From: Toxorhynchites rutilus septentrionalis | Taxonomy: Eukaryota > Arthropoda > Insecta > Diptera > Culicidae | Direction of reading: 5' to 3' | Assembly: GCF_029784135.1 (NCBI RefSeq) | Contig: NC_073745.1 | Coordinates: forward strand, 197,621,807-197,685,806 | Length of the DNA: 64,000 nucleotides | Shown here: in pieces, positions 46,146 to 56,855 of the stretch | Layout: the number at the start of each line of letters is the position of its first letter | Position numbering within the stretch: position 1 is the first letter of the stretch | Made by a program: the position numbers and the translations under genes | Notes under the pieces: model-generated | Database searches by the model: none | Told to the model about the DNA's origin: nothing | The model's input: the letters and a program-made list of their open reading frames with translations, nothing else

Positions 46146-46306
46146 TGAATGTATTATGGAGTGGCAAGCTCTAGAATACGTGTGGCCACAGTGCAAGTTG
46201 GAAGAAATTTCTATGACGAAAAATCCCCCGACCAGAATGGGAATCGAAACCGAACCCCCGGCATGATAATGTGGGACGCTAATCACTCGGCCACGGGAGC
46301 ACTGTT
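46146..46306 (-). mobile_element. tRNA-derived SINE, truncated, minus strand
   Basis: On the minus strand GTGCTCCCGTGGCCGAGTGA starts the tRNA-like head, then box B GGTTTCGATTCCC and TCTGGTCGGGGGATTTTTCG. It matches the head of the SINE at 59652-59923 and ends before the tail. No target duplication seen. Confidence 0.85.
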
Positions 46307-47373
46307 GGCAAGATCACCACGGATAATGAAAATCGCAGATAACGCAATAATGGACAAATTGAGGTGCAAAGACGAAAAAAATAATATTCCAGCATAAAAA
46401 CTGGGTTGTATTAATATAAAAATCATTAAATTATCCATCAGTAAGGTAGTGAACAACAGTGGAATCCGCACCGCGGATCGTCAGCTCGTGAATAATCGAG
46501 GATCTACTGTATTATATTCTTATAAATGTTATTGATGAGACTTTCAGAAAAACTGGCTTTATAGACTTTATTAATAAGAAGATAAAACATAAGGAAAAGA
46601 AGAAAATAAGAATGAAAATCATAATTTCAACTTTGTTGGTCGGCACCTTTTTGCTCCTAGGAGATGCTTCCGTGTCGGGTCCGTTTATTTTCAAGTTTTA
46701 GGACGTATTTTATATTTTTTTGGCAAATTTTTTGGGCCCTGGACGAAATATACAAAATCAAAAATATTTTCAATAATTATACATGACGATAATTTTTTTT
46801 TCATTTTGATATGGTTGAAACATGTCGTCTATGACAATTTCTGTATATTTCACGAACAATTTATTATAAAAGCTTTTTTTTCCGTTTGAATGAAACATTA
46901 ATTTTATGAAAATACTGCGTGAAACGATGGAAAATGACCGAGTGCCAAAATGTTGATTTTTGATAAAAAAAAATTGTTTCCCAGATAACAGTAAATCTCG
47001 ACGTTTCATGCAATTTTAAGACATTAAAGTCGGTGTTTTCAAAAATTGTTTTTTGATGCCAAAACTTGTCAAAACTTAGTCAAAACTTGACTTTTCAAAC
47101 GGAAAAACGATCAAGTGCAAAAAAATTAATTGTTGACAAATTTCGAGATATTTGGCATCAATATTTCTTTTGAAAACTCCTATTTTATGCACTCTCTTGG
47201 GTGATTTTAGGGCTCTCCATTGACAGTCTCCTAAATGCCCTTTTTGAAAATAGAGGCGAATGAATGTTAGCCTCTTTTATGATAGAAAAAAAACAACCAA
47301 TCTGTTTCCAGGCAGCAAGCAGTCAACAGTCAACAAATTTTAGCTTTAGACTTCTTCTGTGGCTACCCCTTTT
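46307..47373. other. Intergenic or intronic DNA
   Basis: Around 46478-46512 the sequence TAATCGAGGATCTACTGTA looks like the right terminal repeat of a pogo/Tigger-type MITE whose left end was not found. The hairpin-like AGAGGCGAATGAATG motif lies at 47251-47275. No gene. Confidence 0.4.
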
Positions 47374-47445
47374 CTAGAACTTGCAAAATATAGAAGGCGT
47401 GTTGTTTGGCATAGGGAATCTCAACTAAGTACTAATAAAAATGAC
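47374..47445 (+). repeat. SINE 3' tail fragment
   Basis: Contains GGCGTGTTGTTTGGCATAGG and TCAACTAAGTACTAATAAAA, the tail of the SINE family at 59652. The large foldback begins right after it. Confidence 0.7.
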
Positions 47446-47454
47446 ACTTGCCTA

Positions 47455-49265
47455 GTAGAACACAGTTATTTATGAAAAATGTAAATCCAAGATGGCGGCC
47501 GCTACAAAATGGCGGAATACATATTTTCTCAGAACCGCTTGAATGTAGGTATCAGATGAAAGGGATTGACTAGTAGAATAGTAGTAGAATTTATGAAAAA
47601 TGCAAATCTAAAATGACCGCCGCCTCAAAATGGCGCCATATATTTGTTTTTCAAAACCTCTTTAATATGGGTATCAAAATGAAGTTTTCGACTAGTAGAA
47701 CATAGCAGATCATGAAAAATCCAATTCCAAGATGGCCGCAGTCCCCAAACAACTAATTACTTTTTAAATGATTTCATTCAGCTTGACCTGTTCCTATGTA
47801 TGTTTGAATGTTTGTAGGGTTGTCCCACATTAATAGAAAATTAAACGCGTTCCTGTTGACTGACTGATCTGAAATTTGGAAGACACTTTTCATTCTACTG
47901 TCATTATCATACTATGTATTCCATGATCTCTTTCAATTCGGCCATCGCTAAAAAATGGCTGAATGACTTGACATGAAGAACACGAACGATAATAAACAAC
48001 ATAAATTCAAAAAGGTCGCCGCCACTAAATGGTCGACTATGTATTTTTTGCAATTCCCTCAATATCGGTATTAATTGAAATGATTTGACTAATAGAATAC
48101 AGTACATCATGAAAATATTTCGAAGAAAATTAGGTATGAAATAAACATTGGATTTCCATTATCCACAGTTAGTTGTTTCATCATATACCCCACGATTTTA
48201 CCTTAGTCCCATCATTGCCCTAGATCAATGAAGGAACGGATGTGATAACTACTAACTGCTACTTGCCAAATTATTTTCTAGCTCTTAGTACATCAAACCG
48301 TTTAACTTTAATAGTTTATTTTACTTATTTTATTTTCTATTTTTTTAGTAAATTATCTGTATCATTAGTATACTTCTCTACATTAAAACCGTTCAAAAAT
48401 TTATGACTAATAGAATACAGTAAATCATCGAAATATTCCAAAGAAAGTTTGGTAAGAAATAAAAATTGGAAGAACATATCATTCCATTTGATACCAATAT
48501 TGAGGGGATTGCAAAAAAATCATAGTTGACCATTTTATGGCGGCGACCTTTTTGAATTTATGTTGTTCATAGTGTAGTGTATTCGTAACTAAATTAACTA
48601 AATTTTTCAAGAACATGGAATACGCAGTTTTATAATGACAATAGAATTAAAACTATGTTCAAAATTTCAGATCAATCAGTCAACAGGAACGGGGTCAATT
48701 TTCTATTAATGTGGGACAACCCCTCAAACACTGAAACATACGTACAAACAGGGCAAGCTAAATGAAACCATTAAAAAGTAATTGTTTATTTGGGAACTGC
48801 GGTCATTTTGGATTTGGATTTTTCATGATCTACTGTGTTCTACTAGTCGAGCACTTTCATTTGATACCCATATTGATAGGCTTTGAAAAAAAAATATGGT
48901 GCCATTTTATGATGGCAGCCATTTTGGATTTGCATTTTTCTCAATTTTTCATAAATTTCTGAAAATATGTAATCTGCCATTTTGTAGTGGCCGCCATTTT
49001 AGAATTGCATTTTTCATAAATAATTGTATTCTACTAGTCAAGCCCTTTCATTTGATACCAATATTGATGGGGTTGTGAAAAAATATATATGTATATAAAA
49101 TATATATAAATAACTGTGTTGTACTAGTCAAGCCCTCTCATTTGATACCCATATTGATGGGGTTCTGAGAAAATATGTAATCCATTTTGTAGTGGCCGCC
49201 ATCTTGGATTTGTATTTTTCATAGTTAACTGCATTCTACTAGTCAAATCCTTTCATTTGATACCC
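47455..49265. mobile_element. Large foldback element with ~120-bp monomers
   Basis: The left arm (about 47455-48083) and right arm (about 48475-49265) are inverted relative to each other through the whole order of blocks. Left: CTAGTAGAA..., AAATCCAAGATGGCGGCC, TTGTCCCACATTAATAG, AAAGGTCGCCGCCAC. Right: the same words reverse-complemented in reverse order. Outer parts of both arms are repeats of about 120 bp. The centre has a direct repeat of about 65 bp (48084-48150 and 48402-48468). No coding sequence was found. Confidence 0.82.
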
Positions 49266-49309
49266 GTATCAGCTATTCAATATGAAATTATTATACAAAT
49301 TATTCAAAA

Positions 49310-49411
49310 TTTCCGAAAAACAAAAATAAAATTCTCCGGATAATCGAGTCTAAAATTCCGGATAATCGAATCCCGGATAATCGAGTCTCCGGATAATCGA
49401 GTCCGAACTGT
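49310..49411. repeat. CCGGATAATCGA repeats, pogo/Tigger-type end
   Basis: Four spaced copies of CCGGATAATCGA(G/A)T end in CCGAACTGTA. The stretch resembles one terminus of a pogo-type MITE (TACAGTTCGGACTCGATTA on the minus strand). A matching left end was not found nearby. Confidence 0.5.
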
Positions 49412-49424
49412 ACTGACTTTTCAA

Positions 49425-49905
49425 AAATTCATAACCTTTGAACTACCGATTCAGATGATCGACATATCAAATTAAAGACAATTCACTGGATTTGGATTTT
49501 TGGATGGATTTTTTTGGAAAAATGTTGTACTGGCAAAAATTGTTTTGTTTTCGTAATTATTGATTATATTTGTTTATATAGTTTACACGGTTTTGGACAA
49601 GAAGGCGCTACATTTTTTATATATTTTTTAAACCTTTTTTTTACATAACATACTCAAAAAATAGAGAAGTGATTTTTAACGTTTTTAAGTTATGATTTTT
49701 TAAGTTAACCGATGATTCCAAAAGTATTTTTTTCCACAAAATGGCTTTTTCCAAAAAATCAAAACATTTTAAGCACGGAAACGATTGAGATAATCCACAT
49801 ATCAAATTGAAGCCAAAGAGTTTTCTTTCAAAAAATATCACACCTGAAAATAAATTAGATTTTGTTTTTGTAATTATTGATTGTGTTGGTTTTTCATAGT
49901 TTGCA
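49425..49905 (-). repeat. Degenerate foldback-repeat copy
   Basis: Words TTCAAAAATTCATAACCTTT, GATGATCGACATATCAAATT and ATTGATTGTGTTGGTTTTTC are those of the 33232-34218 family, in the opposite orientation to the left copies. Confidence 0.65.
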
Positions 49906-50190
49906 TGATTAATGATAGAGTAAAATGGCTGTTCAACATTTTTGAAGACGAAACATGAAAATCGACTCATCTCAGTCGCTTTCCTTCGAGTAGGACTACT
50001 TAGGCATTCGTCGTCGATATGACTAATTCATCAGTTATTCTTGTTCTTTACGTTCGCCAATTCATTTCTAGTTGTAGCACATGGTTGTTCTAAATGACGT
50101 GGCTAATGAATGCAAATCTTCCTCTTCATTCAACTTGACTTCACTTCACCACTACAGGGTGGGCCATTTAAAGTGGAAGGATTTGTTTTT

Positions 50191-50258
50191 GCAATAGCAA
50201 AGTAAAGAAGTGGAATTTTAATTTTTTTTTTGAAATTCATTTATTTTGGTCCAAGGAG
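50191..50258. repeat. 68-bp target duplication, left copy
   Basis: Starts GCAATAGCAAAGTAAAGAAG and ends GGTCCAAGGAG directly before the LTR at 50259. It is identical over all 68 bp, including a run of 10 T, to 56777-56844. Confidence 0.93.
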
Positions 50259-50486
50259 AGTTATGTTTGTTCTTTGAACAAACGAGTTTTTAAAAAACAC
50301 TTTATTATTCACTTTTCTTAAAGTCAAATACTTAAACCTCACTGCACCGATCTACACGCGAAAAAGAGGGTGAGCCATATGGCGCTAACTCTTTTATAGC
50401 CTAAAAATGCTGATTATTAGTTTTAGCTATCAACTCGTTCATTGGCGCGAAACGTGGCGTGATGCGCCTGTTGCTTTTCCTGACGG
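50259..50486 (-). repeat. LTR (3' LTR of the minus-strand provirus)
   Basis: 228 bp, AGTTATGTTTGTTCTTTGAA ... CCTGACGG on the plus strand, identical by eye to 56547-56774. On the minus strand the polypurine tract AGGGGGAAG stands just before it. Identical LTRs mean a very recent insertion. Confidence 0.92.
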
Positions 50487-50532
50487 CTTCCCCCTGGGAT
50501 GAAAGTCGTCCTCGGCTTTCTGTTTTCTGGAT

Positions 50533-52061
50533 TTATGCTTGCGGTACCATAGTGATCTTCGGGCGAGTTTGTCTGTTAGGTTCCGATGGTTCTTCCGGGT
50601 TCTGATGACTTTGAAGTTCCTCTAGATGCGACATTGATGATCTCGATGGGAGTCTATTCCAGATCCAAAATGATAGAGCTACGATGAAAATAATTGTTAT
50701 TGTTGAACCGAATCCAAACGATGTCCACCCAAAGAGTTCGAGTTTCCATTGGATGTTATCTGTCCTTAGATTGATGTGTTTGATATGACCACGTTGTTCC
50801 AGATGTAACTTCTGTAAGTATTCTATAGGGAATTTGTTTGTAATCGTAGTAAAATTTACCGTCAATCCCGTTGTTGGAACGAATGATGCCAGTTGAACTT
50901 CTTTATTAATGTTGGAGTACATTTCGTCGTTGATAAAAAGTGTGCAGTTTGAAAACTGTACGAGGAAAGATCCCTTAAGTTTTCTATGATTCGATGAGCA
51001 GTTCGATGTTATTGATATTTCCGCGTCATTGATAATCACGTTTGAGTCATCGACTCGTTTGATAATACCATTGGTGTAGGTTCTTTCCATTGGGCATGTA
51101 GCTGATTCACCTCTCATCAATTGTTGAATGCATTCGGTTATTGGTTCAAGCTGCGTACTTGAGCATACATAGACGTTTCTACTCATTTCGCAGAGGGATT
51201 TTAGCGCAAAAGATGACGGACCTTGTAGATAATAGTTGGTTGAGATGGATATACGGGAGTTATTGAAGATAACTGGTTCGATGAAGTTGAGATCATATTC
51301 AGCATCCTTGATTCGTGGTACCTTCAGTATGTAGGCAATGGATTCCTTGGATGAAACCACGTATGCACTAGCGAAGTCCAAGGCTCCTGCTATAAAATTG
51401 TTTCCTTCCAGAAGATGATGAATTCTCGTGATTTCCTCTGCATTGATAATTCTGCTGCTTGGGATGTTGTGTTGAGCCAAAACTATTGCCTCCTCTAAAT
51501 CTTCTAATTGTTGTGTGAGTTCATCTAAGCAAAAGAGCAAACCTACTGATCTGAAATCCTTATCGTTTTTCAATGCTGTATTATTCAGTATTATTGTTAC
51601 GTTATTCACTTTTTCTGTTAATTTATTAATTCTGTCTTCGAATATGTGATTAATTTTGATTTGCTTTTCATTCGCATTTATCAGACTATTTGAAGTTGAG
51701 TTTATAATCCTTAAATCTTCTGCATCGGGGCTACCTGAAATGTACTTCCAAAGTGAACCTAGTTTTTCCCATCTTCTAACTCTAGTAGAGGGTTTTAATT
51801 TCAAAAATGTCTGTTCTAGTTTCGTTACTTTAGTTTGAATTAATACGCTTAGGAAATCAGCTGAATCTATATTTGTTTTTGCATGATATAAAAGTGTTTC
51901 AACAGAGTTTTGTAATTTAATGAGATCTACTCGGTGCAGTATCCTAAAATAATTGTTGCTTACATAAGCTTTTCCTAAATGTATGATTGCTACCGGGCTC
52001 TTGTCTAAATCGTGTACTAAAATTTTGCCATTCGTCGTTGTCCAAAGCCAGAGCCATAGTC
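50533..52061 (-). CDS. Envelope-like protein, F-type (errantivirus env)
   Basis: Membrane fusion glycoprotein of errantivirus type; described only. The open frame is continuous on the minus strand from about 52060 to the stop at 50533. The region before 51804 is open but has no in-frame ATG, and a splice-acceptor-like CTATTACAG stands at 52070-52062. This fits the known expression of such env genes from a spliced RNA. A basic RVRRW stretch, then GSLWKYISGSPDAEDLR, resembles the cleavage site and fusion-peptide region of F-type proteins. Several NxT/S sites follow. A membrane segment (TIIFIVALSFWIW) lies near the C-terminus, with a short cytoplasmic tail. No stop interrupts the frame, so this part looks intact. 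Confidence 0.8.
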
Positions 52062-52070
52062 TGTAATAGA
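52062..52070 (-). promoter_or_regulatory. Candidate env splice acceptor
   Basis: CTATTACAG on the minus strand lies 13 nt past the stop codon of the integrase frame (TAA at 52083) and opens the env frame. A donor-like ACGTAAGT lies near 56372-56379, between the primer site and gag. Confidence 0.4.
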
Positions 52071-52082
52071 AAAGTCTGTGTC

Positions 52083-53474
52083 TTAGTTATCTGTAAAGTT
52101 TTTCTTAATGTGTTTTTTATGTGTTTTAATTCCGGCCTGGTCGGTTACTGTTTTTTCTGTCTCATTTGTAATGTCTATTAGTCTGTATCTATGTCCTCTA
52201 GGTGTGGGCTTAGCTTTGCCTTTCACCAATAATCTTTGTTTGTTTAGTTGTTTGAATTCTTCTTTAGTTACTAAAGGTATTTTCGAATTTTGTTTGTGTG
52301 CCTGATTCGTTAATGAGTCCTTTGCGTTTTGTAATGTTTTTTGTTTTGATAGGTTGATTTCTATTGGATTGAGAGAACTACAAGTGCCGAAAATAACTTC
52401 TCTCGGTTTTAAATTTATTGACGAATGTTTGGTTTCGTTATAAATCGCTGTGATCATGGCAAGACCTTCGTATAAATTTAGATTCTCTACTTTTTTCTGA
52501 TTGGCCATGTACATTTCTAGCAAAGTACTGTGGAATCGTTCCACGATACCATTACTGTCACTGCAGCTGGCAAAATGCAAGGAGATGCCATAATTTTCCA
52601 AAAATTCTTTGAATTTTGAATTTCGAAAGCTTGTGGCTTGATCACAAGTAATTAATTTGGGAATGCCAAACGTTTTGAAGTATTTTATTAGTGTTTCTTG
52701 AATTTCATCTGTTGTCTCATGCATGATCTTGTAAATCTGTGCAAATTTTGAGAATGAATCTACAACAGTAAGAAATTTTTCAGTCTCCTTTATAAAGACA
52801 TCTATGAAAACATTTTCGAATGGTCCATTGTAGATTCGTCTAGAATGAGGTATAACGAATGGTCTTCGTTCATACTTAGCAAATTTACAAGATTCGCAGT
52901 TTTTGACGAACTCTTTCACTTTAGCCAACATGCGGGGAAAGAAGACTGACTTCTGTACTTCCTCGTATGTTAGTTTGTATCCACGATGATTGAAGCTGTG
53001 ACATTTTCTTATAAATTCGTTCTGATCGGTACCTGAAATTAAATCTGGAAGTTTGATATTAGTTAAATGAACTTTAATATTTTTAAAATTTGTATCGATA
53101 ATGTGTTGGCACATTCGGGCAATATTCAGGTCGGCAAAAATACCATTTAGTTTCGTCGGATCTAAGTGTCTTGTCAGAATGTCTTTTATGTCGTCTTCCG
53201 TATAGTCAGGTTTGTGAAATACATGACGAAAATGGTTTGGAAAAACCATACACGCAAGGTATGGACTCTTTGCAGCATCATCTGCTCTGTAAATAAGTAG
53301 TTGGTTCGCATATTTATTAATGATCTCTGGTCCATAGATCGGGTCATTATCGAAAAATTGATTAGATAGTTCTTCGTTTAGGTTCAATTCTGTGCGTGGA
53401 ATCCTTGAAAGGCCATCAGCAACAACGTTTTGCTTGCCCTTCTTATAAATTATTTTAAAATCAAATTGTTCCAA
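52083..53474 (-). CDS. Pol 3' part: RNase H end and integrase, out of frame with pol 5' part
   Basis: Begins in the RNase H tail (QNVVADGLSRIP). The integrase has the zinc-binding HHCC domain (HSFNHRGYK ... CESCKFAKYERR), and the catalytic DDE residues in VFIDVFIKE, ITCDQATSF and SDSNGIVERFHS. The C-terminal region is basic (LVKGKAKPTPRGHRYRLID). It is a continuous frame of 463 codons but is shifted relative to the upstream pol frame, so in this copy it would not be translated as part of pol. Confidence 0.88.
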   Translation of the reverse strand: MEQFDFKIIYKKGKQNVVADGLSRIPRTELNLNEELSNQFFDNDPIYGPEIINKYANQLLIYRADDAAKSPYLACMVFPNHFRHVFHKPDYTEDDIKDILTRHLDPTKLNGIFADLNIARMCQHIIDTNFKNIKVHLTNIKLPDLISGTDQNEFIRKCHSFNHRGYKLTYEEVQKSVFFPRMLAKVKEFVKNCESCKFAKYERRPFVIPHSRRIYNGPFENVFIDVFIKETEKFLTVVDSFSKFAQIYKIMHETTDEIQETLIKYFKTFGIPKLITCDQATSFRNSKFKEFLENYGISLHFASCSDSNGIVERFHSTLLEMYMANQKKVENLNLYEGLAMITAIYNETKHSSINLKPREVIFGTCSSLNPIEINLSKQKTLQNAKDSLTNQAHKQNSKIPLVTKEEFKQLNKQRLLVKGKAKPTPRGHRYRLIDITNETEKTVTDQAGIKTHKKHIKKNFTDN

Positions 53475-53518
53475 GTAGAGCCTTTGTCTTGTAACTCTTC
53501 CCGTGGAATCTGTTAACT

Positions 53519-55426
53519 TTAATTCCTTTGTAAGAGGTTCGTGATCCGTATAAATCGTGAACTCTCTACCATAAAGGACGGTCTAAAGGTTTTGGCAGCA
53601 AAATAAATGGCCAAAAGCTCTTTCGCCGTGGCTGAATACTTTTCTTCAGCTCTGCTCAATGTCCTGGATAGGTATGCAATAGGCCGTTCCTTTCCGTCAT
53701 GTAATTGAGCTAGAACTGCCCCAATGGCAACATTTGATGCGTCCGTTGTAAGAATAAACGGATTATCGAAGTTAGGGTAAGCCAAAAGTGTTTCTGTTGT
53801 CATGATTGTTTTTAGCTCTTCAAATGCTCTCTCGTAATCATGATCAATATCGATGATTTTATTTTTACCTCTGAGTTTTGAAGTCATGGGTTTTGCAATA
53901 TGGGCGAATTTAGGAATGAATCGTCTATAATAACTTATAGTTCCGAGGAACGATTTTAATTCTTTGGAGGTTTTTGGTAGAGGCCAAGACTTTATAGCCT
54001 CTATCTTATTAGGATTGGGTTTTACCCCGTCTATTGTGACGACATGTCCTAGGAAAGCTACTTCCTTTCGAAGGAAGTCGGATTTGTCACATTGAATTTT
54101 CAAGTTCGCATCCCTAAGGGTTTGGAGAACTTTTTTGATGTCCTCTAAATGACTTTGAAGATTAGTACTGTAAATGATGATGTCGTCCATATAGACGAAA
54201 CATCGGATCCCTAAATGTTTTCTCAACACTGTATCCATAAGACGCTGAAAAGTCGCAGGCGCGTTTTTCAGTCCAAATGGCATACGAAGAAACTCGTACT
54301 TGCCATTATCAATATTGAAAGCGGTTTTCGGGATGTCTTTAGGGTCGACTTCAATCTGGTGGAAACCACTAGCTAAGTCGAGCACTGTAAAATACTGAGC
54401 TTTTCCTAGTCGGTCTAAGATTTCGCTCACCTCAGGAATCGGATATCGATCCGCCGGGGTTTTTTCATTCAATTTTCTATAATCGACAACAATGCGATAT
54501 TTTCGTTTCCCAGAGTTGTCGAGTTTTTTCGGTACGACCCAGATGGGGGAGGTCCATTGTGAAGAGGATTCTCTAATTATACCGTTTTCCAACATTTTTG
54601 TAATTTGGGTTGAAACTTCCTTACGGAGGTGGTAAGGATATTTATATGTTTTTTGATGGATGGGTTTTTCATCCGTTGTATTAATAGAATGCTTTACCTC
54701 GTGTGTAAAGGTTAGCTTTTCATCATCCGCAAAGAATACGTCTTTGAATGATCTGAGTGTTTTGATCAAAGCATTTTTCTCTTCGTTATTCAGGTGTTCT
54801 GATGGGAAATTCAAACGAGGATTTACCTTCTGATGATTGATTTCTAGTTCGAAAGCGTCACTAGGGAATGGCTGAAGTGCCGTGTGGCCTTGTTCACCTT
54901 TCTTGGTTAGATGCACGAAAGCTTTATAATTATTTGCTTCATAAACGCCTGGTTTTAAAATTACGTTAGGATTCAAACTGATTTCCTTATCAATTAAAAA
55001 TGAGCCGTTCGTTGTGGTGCAGATTTCGAATAGGTTTTCATCGGTGCCGTGGAAATTGATAGAAGTGGGGAAATATTTTGACACCGTGTATCTACGATTA
55101 CTAAATGTAACAAATGCTCTGGAGGTGTCGATTACCGCACCCATGGCAGCTAAATTTTCATAGCCTATAAGGCCGTCAAAGAAATCATGAAATCTGAAGA
55201 CATAGTACGGAAGTTTTTCATCGGATACTTCCGGGAGCAAATTTGTGTTTACCACGCGATCTATAAGAAACTTTCCGTTCTTGTTATTTATAACGGCTGG
55301 TCGTTTAATTTTTGTCGATATATTAACGTGCTCAGGGTTGATGTATGATTTATTAGCGCCAGTATCCACTAGGAAATTTAAATATCCCTTCGTGGTGGAC
55401 AGGCGCAGGTATGGAATAAAGTTCAT
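53519..55426 (-). pseudogene. Pol 5' part: protease, reverse transcriptase, RNase H; ends at a frameshift
   Basis: The start ATG overlaps the gag stop in an ATGA (55426-55423), so reinitiation or frameshifting links the two. Protease motif LVDTGANKSYI is near residues 19-29. Reverse transcriptase shows YRIVVDYRKLNEKT, FTVLDLASGFHQIE and CFVYMDDIIIYS (YMDD box), then FLGHVVTIDGVKPNP and LKSFLGTISYYRRF. RNase H starts at LTTDASNVAIGAVLAQ and continues to TAKELLAIYFAAKTF. Just after this, near 53583, a one-base loss changes the frame, producing an ending of about 20 unrelated residues. Since the LTRs are identical, the change is recent or a sequencing error. Confidence 0.9.
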
Positions 55427-56328
55427 GTTGGCATGTTTGCTACACGAACGGTTTGAAAATTTATTTCGTCTCCTGTTTCGCTTGCAGTGTCATCGTCATC
55501 GTCATTGTCTTTGTCGTTGTCGGTGTCGTCGTTCACTTCGTTATTGTGAACTTCGGCTTTGTTCTTATGAAATGGTTTTGCCGCGGGTTTGAAGCGAGGG
55601 GGATTGGATTTCGCTTCGCCGTTGCTGTTCGGTTTGTCTTTGTAGTTGTCTTTTTGTCGTGGGAATTTACTGTATGATGGGCGATTTCGCACCTCAGCGT
55701 TTTGGTTGATGCATACCGATTGGTATGCATCTTCTAATGTGGTAGGTTTGGATTGTCTTATTATGGATGCGAGTGGCTCGCCTATGTTGTCTAAATATTT
55801 GGTAACTATTAGTATTTCAATCAGATCATTTGTTTGCAGTGGATTAAGCGATAGGTTCATCTTGATTTTTGTGGATAATTCTTTTACATCCGTATAAAAT
55901 TTATGGTTATTTCTATCACCTCGTTTCATGTGAAATAGGTGAGACAAGTTTGTGGCTAGATCTTTCTGATCGCCATAAATTTCCGACAGAACCCGTTTTA
56001 TGCCAGGTATGGTATTAGGATTTCCGTTTGCGCATAGAACGGTGCGCGCATCACCTTTTATTTTATTTTTAATAGCCCTCATATAGTGGCTGGGTATCGT
56101 GTCGGGAGCGTTGTTGTCTCCCTTCACTAAGTACATTTGGTATATTTCTTCTAGCTCTTCAAGCCAGGCAGGTAATTCCTTTTTGATGCCTGTGAATTCA
56201 GACATGTTTCGAATCGGGTCAGGCAGTCTATAATTGTCAAACTGTCTTCCACTGCTAAGCAGCATTTCTTGGAGCTCAGCCACAGTAGCTTGGAGCTGCT
56301 CAATTTCACTTGATCGGTTGCTAGGCAT
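55423..56328 (-). CDS. Gag-like capsid protein
   Basis: Structural protein of the particle. The 301 residues begin with a coiled-coil-like stretch (SSEIEQLQATVAELQEMLL), then a helical capsid-like region (MSEFTGIKKELPAWLEELEE, IKNKIKGDARTVL, LSEIYGDQKDLATNLSHLF). A basic region rich in Lys, Pro and Asn (about 205-260) and a very acidic tail (DNDKDNDDDDD) end it. No CCHC zinc knuckle is present, as in most errantiviruses. The frame is intact. The start MPSNRSSE lies about 220 bp after the primer binding site. It stops in an ATGA overlap with pol. Confidence 0.85.
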   Translation of the reverse strand: MPSNRSSEIEQLQATVAELQEMLLSSGRQFDNYRLPDPIRNMSEFTGIKKELPAWLEELEEIYQMYLVKGDNNAPDTIPSHYMRAIKNKIKGDARTVLCANGNPNTIPGIKRVLSEIYGDQKDLATNLSHLFHMKRGDRNNHKFYTDVKELSTKIKMNLSLNPLQTNDLIEILIVTKYLDNIGEPLASIIRQSKPTTLEDAYQSVCINQNAEVRNRPSYSKFPRQKDNYKDKPNSNGEAKSNPPRFKPAAKPFHKNKAEVHNNEVNDDTDNDKDNDDDDDTASETGDEINFQTVRVANMPT

Positions 56329-56526
56329 TTTCTTGCTTTTGCAATTTTTCCACAGTAAAAGGATAAAAATGACTTACGTTATTATTTTCCACATGTGTTC
56401 ACAAGATCGAAGCGGGCCTTAGCTGTCGTTCCTCGATGAAGCGTCGTTCCTGGTGATTAATCCCCTGTTGGATGACGTGGCTTTTCTCGGTTCCTGTCGC
56501 TGGGTCTCTTTTAGTTCACTTCGATA

Positions 56527-56546
56527 CTTATCCTACCGACTGCGCC
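56527..56546 (-). other. Primer binding site
   Basis: Directly inside the 5' LTR the minus strand reads GGCGCAGTCGGTAGGATAAG, the sequence used with tRNA-Ser by several gypsy-group elements. It marks where minus-strand DNA synthesis starts. Confidence 0.75.
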
Positions 56547-56774
56547 AGTTATGTTTGTTCTTTGAACAAACGAGTTTTTAAAAAACACTTTATTATTCAC
56601 TTTTCTTAAAGTCAAATACTTAAACCTCACTGCACCGATCTACACGCGAAAAAGAGGGTGAGCCATATGGCGCTAACTCTTTTATAGCCTAAAAATGCTG
56701 ATTATTAGTTTTAGCTATCAACTCGTTCATTGGCGCGAAACGTGGCGTGATGCGCCTGTTGCTTTTCCTGACGG
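56547..56774 (-). repeat. LTR (5' LTR of the minus-strand provirus)
   Basis: 228 bp, identical to 50259-50486. It contains TTTTATAGCC-like promoter-type and AATAATAAAG-like words, but the start of transcription cannot be fixed. Confidence 0.92.
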
Positions 56775-56776
56775 GG

Positions 56777-56844
56777 GCAATAGCAAAGTAAAGAAGTGGA
56801 ATTTTAATTTTTTTTTTGAAATTCATTTATTTTGGTCCAAGGAG
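56777..56844. repeat. 68-bp target duplication, right copy
   Basis: Identical to 50191-50258. It begins two bases (GG) after the LTR and runs on into the remaining DD41D sequence (ATTTGTTCTAACTAC). Confidence 0.93.
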
Positions 56845-56855
56845 ATTTGTTCTAA

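Larger units (their letters stand above)
50259..56774 (-). mobile_element. Gypsy-type, errantivirus-like provirus
   Basis: 6516 bp on the minus strand, with identical 228-bp LTRs, a tRNA-Ser-like primer site, gag, pol and an envelope gene. The order gag, protease, reverse transcriptase, RNase H, integrase, env is that of insect errantiviruses. It is inserted in the DD41D element. One frameshift in pol breaks it. The two flanks share a 68-bp duplication in place of the usual 4-6 bp. Confidence 0.92.
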
